This document shows positions 11,690-23,700 of a stretch of DNA of 64,000 bases, one piece after another. A program made the translations under genes and the position numbers. This stretch comes from Acanthosoma haemorrhoidale. Taxonomy: Eukaryota; Arthropoda; Insecta; Hemiptera; Acanthosomatidae. Every line of letters begins with the position of its first letter. The stretch's first letter is position 1. The stretch is taken from assembly GCA_930367205.1 (NCBI GenBank), contig OV884012.1, positions 47,389,239 through 47,453,238 of the forward strand. The letters run 5' to 3'. The notes below the pieces were generated by a model. That model made no database searches, was not told the DNA's origin, and saw only the letters and a list, made by a program, of their open reading frames with translations.

Positions 11690-14554
11690 GATTGGGCCCA
11701 ATATTCTCAATTATAACGTTTGCGGCCTTAGGCCCAAACAAGGCGATGTCGAAGCTATCGTACGTTGTCATAACCCGGATGTAGCAGTTCTAACAGTCGT
11801 TTTCCCGGATATTCTACCTACCGGCAGGACACAAAAACAACCTCAGGGGGTGTGGCTATTCTAGTCAGGCAGGGCATGCAATCGTTTAGACCCAGTGGTG
11901 CTGACTGACGGGAACCACTACGTAGTCACCCTCCAGCTCCGATTGACTAGCAATATCGTTGTAACTGAGATTTACAGAAGGCCAAGAACGAATCTGACGA
12001 CAGCCAGGCTCCTAATCACCTAGATCAGCAAAGCCAAAAGGCTCGTCATTATTGGAGATCTCAATGCCAATCACAGCTGGTGGAGTGGAACAAAAGCTAA
12101 CGCCCTCGGAAGACATATTATCAAGACGCCGTTCACAGTGATCCACCCAGGTTTACCGACATTTAGACAATATGAAAACCCAGATAGAACCTCCACACCG
12201 GACTTATTTATAAGCGCTTGACTTTGAATCTTCGGATCATCGGCCTATTCTCTACGAGCTAGACGGCAATATTCCAGAGCCACCTGCTACAAGATATGAG
12301 TACCGAGAGGCCAATTGGGCCCAATATAAGCATCTCATTAGTACCGAGTTGCCCCCTATTGTGCCTCTGAGAAATACTTGGGATATTGACAGCGCCATCT
12401 ATCAGTTGCAGGCAACCATTGTCCGAGCAGCTGAGGCCTCCATACCAAAGTTTGCCCCGGTACCGACTTCCCTGAGGAAGCCACCGGAACACATCATGCA
12501 ACTGATACGGCAACGTAATAATATCAAAAACTGGTAGTTCCGGACGAAAAACAAAGACCTGAGGCCTGTGCTAAACGCTCTAACTACCCAGACTACATCT
12601 CTGATGATCCAGTGGAAGAGCTCTATATGGGGTGACCGTCTCCGCAGTTTGCATAGTGACTACAAAGCATTCTGGCAGTTGGTAAAAACCAATGTAACCA
12701 AAAGAAAATGCAGTAAGACTGGTGGACAATGGGCAGTTCATCTCGGTTGTAGAGCAGGCATACATACTAGCCGACCACTTGAGAGGTGATAGTGACAGAG
12801 AGCCAATCACAGCGCCCGACCGGCAGACCCCAACCCACACCACTATACATACCTCCTACCACCAGGTTACAGCAATCATTCGACGTACCAGAGGCAACAA
12901 AGCACCAGGGGATGATGACATCCAAAACATTCTTCTGAAGCAGCTGCCACAGAAGGGGATATCACAAATAGTGAATATCGTCAACTCTTCTCTGAGACTA
13001 CACTATTTTCCCCAGACGTGGAAGCACGCCGTCGTCGTCCCACTTCTGAAGCCGGCCAAAAGTGGATATGAGCCAGCTCACTGCAGGCCCATCAGTCTGC
13101 TGACCCAATTGCCAAAGATTTACGAGAGGATTCTGTACAACCATCTCACTAGACACTGTGACTCTCAAGACATTATCCTACCTCAACAGACCGGGTTCAG
13201 TAAAGGACTCAGTTCGGACTGCAATCTAGTGAAACTACAGCAGCACGTTACAACGAACATGCGAAGCAACAGAATCACTGCGATGATCTCCCTTGATTGC
13301 TCGAAAGCATTCGACTCTGTAAATCATCACACTCCTACGACGCCTGAACGAGCACGAATTTCCTGTGCAACTACAGAATGGCTTCCTATCTCGCAGGCAG
13401 AACCTTTTCTGTGCAAATAGGAGCCATATAAACCACTAGAAGAAATCTCATCGTTAGAGTTCCCCAAGGGTCGGTGCTGGGACCCCTACTCTTCAACATC
13501 TACACCGCGCACATAGTAGGAGCATCATACTCCAACTGTGAGGTAGCGGCGTATTCGGACGACATAGGAGTCTACAGCACCAGCCTCAACCCAGCGAAAG
13601 CACTAAAGGCTGCAGAGGGTGCCAGTCAGTTAATCACCGACAGGCTACGAGCTGTCCACATTCAGGTAAACCCAGCCAAGACGCAGGGGATCTTTTTCTC
13701 GTTCCAGCACGGGAAAAGAAAGCTTCCACCCAGCTGCAACATACACGGGACTGATTGCAAACTTGCAAACCAATAGCATATGCTACCTAGGCATCAACCT
13801 AGGCAGACACAGGACGTTCGGCACACACCTGCAGAAGAAGCTGAAAAGAGTACCTAGGACTTACTAATCTCTCCAGCATCTCATAACAAGCCCGGCTATA
13901 TCATTGAGGCTGCAACTGCTCATATATCAGAACGTCCTGAGGCCAGCACTACTTTTTGGAACTCCGCTTTTCCGTTTTCTCCACACGAGCACCATAACTA
14001 GACTCCAGAGCTTCCAGAACAACATCCTGCGCACGGCACTATGGCATACCCCTTTTCGTGAAGTGAAGGCTCCTGACATCCACGAAAAGTTCGAGGTCCC
14101 CACCATCACCGAAGCCATCAGAAGAAGACACATCAAATTCTTCGAATCGATGAAACATTGCCAAAACCCCCAAGACCTGACACGCCCACCACTGGCACCG
14201 ATGCCCACACCGGCAAGATGGCAAATCTCTAGATCTGGGAAAGCAGGCCAAATGGTGGACATTACGGCCCTTGGCCAACCACTAACAAGCCTCTGACAGG
14301 CACCCATCACTGCTTTCCAACTGAATGAGCTTCCACTACATGGCTAGAGAGACTCAAGGCTCAGCCTCCAATGGACTCTCACCACTGCACCGCAACATTT
14401 CCACCTCTACCGAGGCTTCCCACACTCCTTAATTCCCTCACTCCACCTTCAAACAGGTACTCCTAGTAAAAGGATCCGCTCACCCCAAACAAATTCCCTT
14501 TATTTTTCCCTTATCTATAATCTTAAAAATTTGAGAGCTAAAAAAAAAAAAAAA
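11690..14554 (+). mobile_element. Near full-length, broken Jockey-like LINE (family C)
   Basis: Starting near 11705 the translation gives an endonuclease N-terminus (LNYNVCGLRPKQGDVEAIV) and later IIGDLNANHSWW (about 12050), the endonuclease GDxNA motif. Reverse transcriptase follows from 12722: NKAPGDD, RPISLL, LDCSKAFDSVNH and then PQGSVLGPLLFN. The catalytic box reads YSDD (13552-13563) where YADD is usual. The C-terminal region at 13904-14240 (LRPALLFGTPLF, RRRHIKFFES) matches the family B copy near 56.1 kb. A 3' UTR and a poly(A) run close the element. Several frameshifts and stops break the ORF. No ORF1 (gag-like) is seen upstream, so it is 5' truncated. Confidence 0.85.
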
Positions 14555-17165
14555 TTTGCTTAGTCAAAAAAGAAAGAAATATTTCCCTATAATAATACTA
14601 ATAATAGAGTATCAAACAATAAATCTAGACCTCGAATTATTACCGTAGATAATGTCTTTAATAGAAAAATACCTCTTTATGTCATTTTTTTTTTTCAGAG
14701 ACCTTTTGTCAACCTAAATACCTAACATTGGCCGAAACGATATGCCGATCAAACGTATTTAGCCCAAAAGTAATTTAATCAACAGTAATATGGATATTAA
14801 AAGGGCTGAATGTGCTTTGATGATGGTGGCTACACCTAGCGGTCAGCCGACGTCAGGACGACCCTTCGGAGCGTTGGTTCTTTACAAATTTACAGCTTAT
14901 ACCCCAATTGAATACCACAGTAGTAACGTTAGTTGAGTATAATTTTAAAACGTCATTTAGTTTTAATTTAAATATTATTTGCCAGTATATGAACTAACCT
15001 TAAGATCAGAATAAGCGTTTATTTGTTTGGATATCCCTTGGGGAAATATATTATATACATACATTTTACTGCAGGGAATTAAGGATAATTTGATAAATGT
15101 TGTAGTCCAATAATCCAATTGATATGCAGCAGAAAAAAGACATCAGATTTCTTTAAGAACAATTTCCAATTATATTTTGTGATTTGTTTGTTGTATTATT
15201 TTGTAGTAGTGTCAAGTATGGGATTTGATCATTTAAACCCATAATTTTTGTAATAGAACACATTGAACTAATATTTTTATGGATTATAATAAATATAGTA
15301 TTTATAATAATATAGTTCGTTCTATTAAATACCTTTCTGCACCGGTCAACGCTTTAAGTATTTTTTTTCCAAAATAAATTGAGTATACTATTATCGATGA
15401 CGTGTCGTCGCTGTGCAGCGTGTATATTAAGAAATGAAACTTCCTCGTTGGGCCAGACGTCGTTTGGTAGCCAAACCAGGAAGTGCAATAGTCTCCATCA
15501 ACTACACCACTTGAGAATGACGCTATGGTCCGTAAAAAACGTCAGGGTAGAAATCAATAACTCAGTGGAGAGACAGAAGATGTTTAATTTGTTGTGGTGT
15601 GTAGAACAACATTACTTTAATTGATATGTTAATTCATAAATAATTGTTTAGTACATTCTGCTTGCCATGTTTCATTTCTTGGTAAGATACGGTGAACCTT
15701 TACCACGATCCATTTTCTTGTAAAAGGGAGTAGATTAAAAAATATTCGTTGTGTTTGACCGCCGAAGAGACGGGATATTTGACGGTTGTCCCCTAGGGGA
15801 GACAAACCCCCTTGTGGAGGGCAGAAAAAAACAAAGGGTTGAGAGCATTGTTCCAGACTTGATAAAATATATCCAAAGCCAGCAGATTGATAGGTTTCAA
15901 ATTTATAGCAATATACAAAACGGACGAGGGGTCCTGGTAGGGCCGAGTCATCCAAAGGGCTCGATACCATCTCCTGGCCACTAATAAATCTCACCTCTTT
16001 TGTCACAGCCACCGCATCTTACAATAGCTCCCCTCTTATTGTTATGTAATAATACATCTTTCCCTCCATAACAGCTTTATCTGCGGTTAACAATAACTTA
16101 TAAAAGGCCCATTCACCGTCGTTCTAGCAGAGTAATTTATTAACGAGGCTAGGGTCTAAGGCGCTGTAGGGACAGGAGATGTCCACGGCAGTAAATAAAC
16201 ATAAGGGTAATATTTTTGGACTGTTTAGTTAGGGGATAAATGGTAATACACTGCAATTCAATACTTAGGAAAGGGGGAGTTACGCAAAACTATTTTTTTT
16301 ATACGAGAAATTATAACCATGTTGTGTCAGAGTGCCAGGGAACAACACAAACAGGCAAGCCGAAAAGACTTATTTACTTTATTAGAGATTTATGATCCCC
16401 TGTCCCCCATTCAAGCTAGAAACATGAAATTATTTCTAGGTCTCATTTAATTTTGGAAAGACGTGATATATGTTAAACTCCATAAAATATGATCAAGCAT
16501 CATTATCCAACTAATTATTTAAGTAATAAAAGACTTTTTTTCTATGAAGTGGTGTAGGCAATTAAAGAGCTAACCGTACTGATTATTATGTCATATTTTT
16601 GGTTTGTCATTTTTAATAAGGTATAATAATAATAGTCATTATAAATGTCATTACTGACTTAGTGACCAGGGTATAAGAGTACAGTCTGATTTACACTGGA
16701 CAACAACACAAGAACAATTCATTACAGTCGTTTTCGCACCTGCTACAATGCGCTTGCTTGTGTGACGGGTTGCACATGACTTGAACATTTTAATGTCACA
16801 AATAATTTTTTATTCCTGTGAATAGTATTGAAGTTATTATAATAATAAACCACAAAACAACATCGTAGCCCAACAAATATTAATTTGTCTTGGTTTTAGT
16901 GTGACCAAGGGTAATTCAACAACTGGTAAACTATCTTCAGCTTTGGTTAAATACTATTCCATTTTTTGATAAAGGGTAATTTTAATTTCAAACCAAATTG
17001 TTATGCAAGCTCAATAAAACCAGTTTGCGTCTATAAACATGTATAATTAAACCTTCAGGTATTAACAGATGTTTTGAAAATCAGAACTGTATGTGTGGTT
17101 ATACTTCATAAGCATTTAGTTATAGTCCAGTTAAAACAAAATATTACTATGTTCTGATAGTCAAC
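14555..17165. other. Non-coding DNA
   Basis: No gene is recognised. A 127-codon open frame on the minus strand (15629-16012) starts with ATG but shows no domain, signal or repeat I can name and has no recognisable neighbours. I do not call it a gene. Confidence 0.5.
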
Positions 17166-17214
17166 AACAATTTATTAAGATAAAATTACAATCTGCCTTT
17201 TATTAGGCAATGAG
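17166..17214 (-). mobile_element. Family A LINE 3'-tail fragment
   Basis: AAAATTACAATCTGCC followed by an AGGCAAT segment is the antisense of the family A 3' end (ATTGCCT..AGGCAGATTGTAATTTT). Only about 50 bp remain. It could be the displaced 3' end of the copy beginning near 17.8 kb, separated from it by about 600 bp of unrelated DNA. Confidence 0.6.
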
Positions 17215-17834
17215 TTCTATTTAAATAGTAAACTAGTGCTATACTTCAAATAGAATATCGTCCTACCACCCTCCTAAAATATAATGAATGCAAGTTGTGG
17301 AAAAATGTGCATAAATCCAAGCATGTAACCATCAGACACTGATTGCCGATAATGAATTCCGGTTTGATGAAAGCGTGAAAGGTAGTACTTTTTTTTTGCT
17401 CCGCTCCTTGCATACATGCAGGTTCATTTGGGAGGGGGGTCGATCGGGATTAACAATGAAAATCCAATTAACACTCCATGCTCGCAAATGTTTCATTAAA
17501 CGGCTTTTCAGTTCTGATTCAGCCGCTCGGTTCTCGAATGACCCAAAGCCACTAACCTCCAAATTGTTATGTCTAATCATGCAATTATCTTTGATGAATT
17601 CCTACTGGCTAGTGTCCGGCCAGCCTAAGCGGTAACTTTGACGAAAATAAATCGGCTTAGCTAATTTTGGCCAGTTTGAGTTTCCTAATATTTCAATAAA
17701 AGATGAACGAACACACCGTTGTCCTCTAGGACCCGGACATCACCTCTTGTCATCGCTTTATACCTTCTAATATGATTATAAGTTTCAACAGTACCAAATC
17801 TTGATTGTGAAAAAAATTGAAGCTGTTAATGTGA

Positions 17835-18525
17835 TTAACATACAGTATTTAAAAACAGCCCAAAGTCCTCCCAAATCCACATGGTTGTCATCCCCAAAGA
17901 GGAAGCGGAGTTTTGAAAAGTCCAACCCTCCTTCACCAGCTGCGTCACCGGATACAAGCCAATAGAGGCTGACCAAGTGCGCGAGAGCCACAGACGCTCA
18001 GAACATTATTGGAGAAACTGACCATTTCCCGAACTCCCACTAAATACGTGACGTATTTATAGCAGGTCCACTTTAGTCTTTGAGGGGGATTATAGGGATG
18101 TGTGGCCCTGTGTAATGACTGTGCTAGGGGATTAGGGTAGTAAGATAGGTTTCGATGGAATTTCATGAACTTGGGAGGGATGAGTTTAAGAATGTAGGGT
18201 ATATTAAATGAAGGGTTTTGTTGCTGACATGATATGGAGCATTGATTATTGTTCTCAGGTCGTTTGACTAAAAGGATGTTATGCGTTTGGTGTTCAACTT
18301 TTTTGCTGTCCCCCATAGCTCTATTCCATATGTCAAGATTGGCTTTTGTACAACTTTGTAAATTAGTAACTTATTTTCTATTGAGAGATGGGTGGTCTTT
18401 GAAGTAGTCTGTAAAGCTGTCCAAAGCGTCTCAAACTTTCAAATATTAGCGTCTGTTTAGTTCTTGTCTTTTTAGACTTATATGTGGCGTCCTTGTCATC
18501 CTGTTGTCAAGACGGAAGGCTAAAT
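17835..18525 (-). mobile_element. Jockey-type LINE, family A copy 4
   Basis: The minus-strand reading gives a degenerate reverse transcriptase C-terminus. It includes LDNRMTRTPHISLKRQELN (from about 18520), MGDSKKVEHQ (18316), IPYILKLIPPKFMKFHRNLS and NPPQRLKW, then the family A 3' UTR down to about 17835. There are internal frame breaks. The last part of the UTR is missing here, and a matching tail fragment is found at 17166-17214. Confidence 0.85.
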
Positions 18526-19180
18526 AATATATAATTAAAATAAATTTCTGTTTGACGTAATCAAATCATTAAGGATGAAAATGAACTGAATAATGAAGAA
18601 AATAAGGCAAGCGAACTGATTATTTGATCTAGTTGCTCCCCAAACATTTCAAAATTTGTACTATGGCTGAAATCATTTACATGCAAGCACATTGGAATTA
18701 GTACTGTCTTGCATGCAAATTTATCCAAATTTAACCTTAAACCCTGAGCAGAACTTATTTGGAGAAACAATTCGAAGCACTTTGCCCCGGACAAAGATAG
18801 TGAATTATAGACAGGTTTGGATTAGACTGAGTCCGGTCTGAGTAATCCGCGTGATCCGTCTAAGCCTGTTTAAGTTAGGGCTGGACTTGCAAGTCCACTC
18901 GCATCACAGCTCAGTCACCACAAGGGCACTTCACAGCAGTAGAGGTCTAAGTCCGAACTAGATTTTTGTTAAGTCTCTCATAATCTGGAGCTTGAACTCT
19001 CACAATGAGCTTGATTTTCATATGAAGGATCGTTTCAATACTAGAGTTCTATTTACCAGGAGTGAGTTACTATTAAATACAGACATGTTCCAACTAGGGA
19101 TTCACAAACACTAATAACTAACAAATAAGTAAAATTCCAATATCATTTACAAATATTGAACGCTTCAAACATTTGCTTTG
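18526..19180. other. Non-coding DNA
   Basis: I see no supported feature. Confidence 0.5.
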
Positions 19181-19255
19181 GACTTGAACCAAAGAGCTGG
19201 GTGTTTGTCACCGTGAGTCACAAATTGAGCGTCTAACCATCTGGCTTGGTCGAAC
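19181..19255 (-). repeat. tRNA-derived SINE-like segment
   Basis: On the minus strand an A-box-like GATGGTTAGACGCTCAA is followed about 35 bp later by a B-box-like GGTTCAAGTCC. That is the order and spacing of an internal RNA polymerase III promoter. The sequence does not fold convincingly as a tRNA, so a tRNA-derived SINE head is more likely. No second copy was identified by eye. Confidence 0.4.
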
Positions 19256-19739
19256 CTAGAAGTAGTGAATTGCCTTATGGTCGCATGTGACATTTTGAAT
19301 TCATTTATACTTTTTAAATGATTCAAAATGTTGTTTATCAAATAAAAAAATATAAAGATATCCACGGAAGAGCTATTAAAAAGTTAATTAACCCTCACAC
19401 CACATGGTGGGGTGTTTGAACACCCCTAGGCGCTATTTTCTAGAGGAGCTGGGGGTTGGGATATCAGAAATTCTTGGGAATCTCAGCAGCCTCCTCTTAA
19501 GGTGTAATGTGGACTTTGGTAGAGTTACATCTTCATTGAATGTCAGTAACCACTTCATTTGCTTACATTCCAAAAAAAATCTAATCGGGTGCCCCTACAC
19601 CCCACCTTGTTGTTTATGCTAAATCTTTTCGGTTATCATTATTTGTATGTTTTACCTAAAAAGTTTTGCTATGTCTGTTTTCACTATTTGAGCAGTTAAA
19701 AACTCTGTGTGATAAATTCCATTTTAGTTATTTGCTAAT

Positions 19740-20150
19740 TCCTGACAGAGGAAATCCACATTTTAGATTTTGAGTCTGATGTTAAATTGACTTAAAATTT
19801 ACATCAACGTAGGATGTAAATTTTAAGTCAATTTGTTATATTTACCATCCCTTTATAAGTCTATATTGCTATTAACTATTACATATAGTTAGCACTTCGT
19901 TCACGATTAAATTTTGTCTAATGTGTAATTATTTGTAAATTTTTAACAGTAGAAAATCCACTTTTAAGAATTTATGCTGTGATGTTGCACATTTGGCAAT
20001 GTAAATTTTAAGTCAATTATTATATTATTGCATTACAATGACTTTAGCAGTCTATCGCTATTTGGTATTGTTTGTTTATCATTTGAATCACGAATATTTG
20101 CTAGAATTAAAGTTCAATTTTGTGAATGATTACGTATTTAAATGTCTAAT
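19740..20150. repeat. Diverged tandem duplication of about 200 bp
   Basis: Two adjacent units share landmarks in the same order: a GAAA(A)TCCAC start (19751 and 19954), ATGTAAATTTTAAGTCAATT (about 19814 and 20000), AGTCTAT..GCTAT (about 19857 and 20049), and an AATTTTGT..AATG end. No coding potential is seen. It may be a remnant of a short satellite or of an unrecognised element. Confidence 0.6.
19784..19834. repeat. Perfect 22-bp inverted repeat (hairpin)
   Basis: Arms 19784-19805 and 19813-19834 are perfect reverse complements with a 7-base loop (AACGTAG). The right arm sequence recurs as a single copy near 20000, in the second unit of the tandem duplication, which has no left arm. Confidence 0.9.
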
Positions 20151-20633
20151 AATAGTTGCTGATACATTATCGAAATAATTGCTCCCAATCATTATTTATC
20201 CTTTATATAATTGAGCCTATTATATTAAGAAGCGTTTGAAACCAGTTTGTTCCTGCCTTAATGTGTCCCGAAAGGGGTAAAAAATATGTTTATTGAAAAC
20301 GTTTCCATAATAGGCTGCTTTCCGAAAAAAAAAACAGATGGTAATCGAAAAAGTGATTTGAATACTTTTAGATTGTTGCTAGGTATTTGGGAACTATAGA
20401 ACGCCATCGAAAATTCATAATAATTCAAAAATTTCCTGGGGTGTTAAGCAATTTGTTGTAAGAGTAAATTAATTTCACCTTGTGGTTAAGTCAGGTTAAG
20501 TTAGTTACATAGACTGAGAATTCATAGTTGATCGTGAATTTACCTTGCATGTATTAATTGGGTTGGTAAAGAAAAAAATATCAGATTTTCATCAAGTTTA
20601 TTTTTAGACGCCTTTTGACATACTATGTATGTC

Positions 20634-20767
20634 TGCATCAAGCTCTGCGAAATAGCTAGAGGGTGGAAGCAAAGTGTGCATTATCTTGACATATATTGCA
20701 TTAATTCAAGATAAGCACCGCACATTTCCCTTCCATCCTCAACTATCTCATGATAGGACCTGATGCA
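20634..20767. other. Long imperfect stem-loop (miRNA-like or MITE-like)
   Basis: The two halves of this segment are imperfect reverse complements over about 60 bp each: TGCATCAAGCTCT.. against ..AGGACCTGATGCA, AGAGGGTGGAAG against CTTCCATCCTC, and TTATCTTGA against TCAAGATAA, around a loop of about 15 bases. More of the mismatches become G-U pairs when the minus strand is read. The size suits an arthropod pre-miRNA or a small palindromic transposon. I do not recognise a known miRNA seed. Confidence 0.45.
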
Positions 20768-23700
20768 AACATTGACAGTATTTCAAAAAGTATTCCACGT
20801 AATGTAGCACACAAAAATTATTTTTTGCACCACAAATGAATTTCTGGCTAGGAATCTAATGGAAATCAATTAAGCAATATATTACTAACTCTACTATCAG
20901 AGAAATACTGAAATTAATAAAGTCATGGAAGTTATCCATAAAAGAAATTGCGGGGATGTTCCCGCGTTAGGATATCATATGAGACCAAAGTGAATGCGAG
21001 AGAGGAAAATGTGATTACGAGAGTATAGTTTTATGAAATTGTAACATGCAAAATATTTCATCTATGTATATATTAATAATAATCGCCTTGTATTTGACCC
21101 ATTTAGTTTCCCGTTGGTCAGTATGTGGGGCCGTTCCATTGATCGGCCTGCTCCACATACCCAATTAATAAAAATAACAAGAGGAAACTGGAAAAAATAA
21201 TCAACTACTGCAGCAGTAGAAAGAAAAATGAAACGACAAGGTTCCTTTGCTGATGGAAGCTAAAACAGAAATGACATTCTGGAGGACTTCCTATAGAATT
21301 AGGATTGAGGAGACTGGCTTAATAATACCATACATATCCTTGACCCATGGGTACTTGATAAACTATCTGGACCCACCGCTTTGTGACAAACGTAAAACAC
21401 TTAACAGTAGAACACATAATGCCACAAAGAACAAAGTACGGCATCATTAAACACTATATACCCATAGAATTTTAAGACTACGAAACCTATATTCAAAATA
21501 AACATAGATTTATAACAGTCACGCATTGACTTCTAGCAAATTTGATTGCCACTAATGAATGTCCTCCGTGGGTAGAAGTGGAAAATAAATAAATACAATC
21601 ATACCAACCTATTTTTTTGTCAGTTTTATTACTTTTAGACATTTATTTTAAAATGATATTAAAACACTTGAAACTAATTATTTGTAATCTCTACTCCAAA
21701 TTTTTAGGACAAATTAAAAATAAATTTGAATATTTTTTTGTATCATAATTTAGTTTTAAGGGTTAAGTTAACTGATTCACCTGCTGATGTGAAAACTATA
21801 CCCACGCCTAACAATTTTTTAAATAAAGTTCTATGAGTTATTTTAAACGAATAAAATCTCCCAAGTTTTGAGTTCAACTTTACCCGCCTAGGTTTAGTTG
21901 GCAGTACGCTCCAGTCAACATCTGGATTTTATTCCAGTGTTATGAACCGAAAACTTATCCCGCTTTTGTATTCTTAGATTGTTTCCGTTCGTTCCTTTAA
22001 AGAATTCAAATTATTTACTTATTTTTAAAAACGTTACTTCGTTTGCAGTGTGCATATTTCAGCTTGACTTCAGATTGTACCAAGCTCGTTAAGATGTAAC
22101 TTATTTAATCAGTGTGAGATAACAACACACACTGACAGATTTGTGTATTCATTTACAGATTTTATTACTATTTCTACCATCAACAATAGGTAGGTGAGCA
22201 AAAAGAAAGTATGTAAAGTGAGTATATGTATATATATATAGGTATATGTACACTACAATATTCGAGTATTTCAGTACATTATTGCGATGCATATCAATAT
22301 GCAGTATTTCTTAATTACTGAATGCGCTTTCATTAATTGAATGTAGATCGAAAAATCATGAAAGAATAATATTTATTACTATGTTCACCCTCTCTTTGAA
22401 CGTCCATTCAAAATTTCATTTTCATTAAATAAACAATGGAGACTGTTGATTTACGAAGTCTATGTCTTTTCATAGCTAATTCTAAAAATAATGTGGTTTT
22501 CTATTAAGCTGTGAAAATTTTCTTCTTATTAAGACATTATTAGGCAGATTAAGCCATTATATTATATTCTAAGCTTCGTGACTAAGTAAATGACTTAAAA
22601 TAGATTTAAATAATGTCAAAATCACCATCAAACGACCAAAGAACCGTCTGGAACGATGAATGCAGGCAAATTTAAATCCAGACATTGAATAAAAGAATCT
22701 TTCACACTTACGGATTATTTCTTTAATTACAGAAAAGATCAAAGAAATTAAATTTCACAGTAAAGAAGTATAGGTGGAATAATAATATAGAAATAACATC
22801 CTTACATCCTATGCTACTATATGGAAGAACTGAATCACCAATACCTTGTTCCCTGATAGCACCTTTTTAAGAATGATTAAAGGCTTAGGTTGAATACCCA
22901 CTTGTAAGATTGAGCAATAAGTTGGAAATTGGGTCCATTGGCAGTTCAAGTATGTAGACATCTCTACAACTCTTCATCCAGTGGGATGTTGAATCACTTT
23001 TCTCAGTTCGTAATTCGCAAAGACATTAACGAGTGCATTCGGGGAGGTCGAAAGTAGTCATTGGTTGTTCTATATGTTTAAACGAATACCGTATAGATGG
23101 GGTGTTCCTATCCGGCCTAAGAAAGACTATTTGGAGAGTGCTTAAAAATCCTCAAGCAGATACGACGATCTCTCAGTGGCTTAATGTAAACATATTAAGC
23201 GCGCCAGAGAAAAGGGCTATGGCGGAATATGAACCGGAGATGTCGAAAATGCCTCATACAAGCGACAAAAGGTAGTCCCCGTTTAATATTGCCTCCCTCT
23301 AGCCATTGTCTCCCGGCAGATTATACTCGGCGGAATTATACAAATCCAGGAGCTGCGAAGCGCTGTCGCAATAAACGAGTCGTTCACGAGTGAGGACTTG
23401 GTGAACAGTTTCGCGAGGGATAATATCCAGGACCCCGCTGTATAGGCTAATTACTGGCATGGGATTATTCACAGAGAGTCACCGAGAACAAGACCCGTCT
23501 CGAGTCTTCGCGCCTACGTTGAGAGCGACTTCCTTTATCTCAGAGTCAATTTCCATCTCAAAGTGCTTCCTTGGCGATGCCTGTATTAGTTGGTCCTGCT
23601 ATAGGCTTCCAGCCCGGCTAATCATATCCCCGCAGCATGCTTATTTTCATTACCGAAAGAAATACTTCTAAAGATTTTCTAAAACAATTATTATCCTTTT

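Noticed and set aside
13927..14310. 127-codon frame on the minus strand
   Set aside because: Antisense shadow of the family C LINE ORF.
15629..16012. 127-codon ATG-initiated frame on the minus strand
   Set aside because: No recognisable domain, no signal peptide or membrane pattern I trust, no neighbours, and an opposing frame of similar length. A chance frame or an unknown repeat is more likely.
17215..17834. Possible transposon inserted into family A copy 4
   Set aside because: The LINE tail at 17166-17214 may be its displaced 3' end, but no TSD or terminal repeats bracket the 620 bp. Two independent fragments are equally likely.
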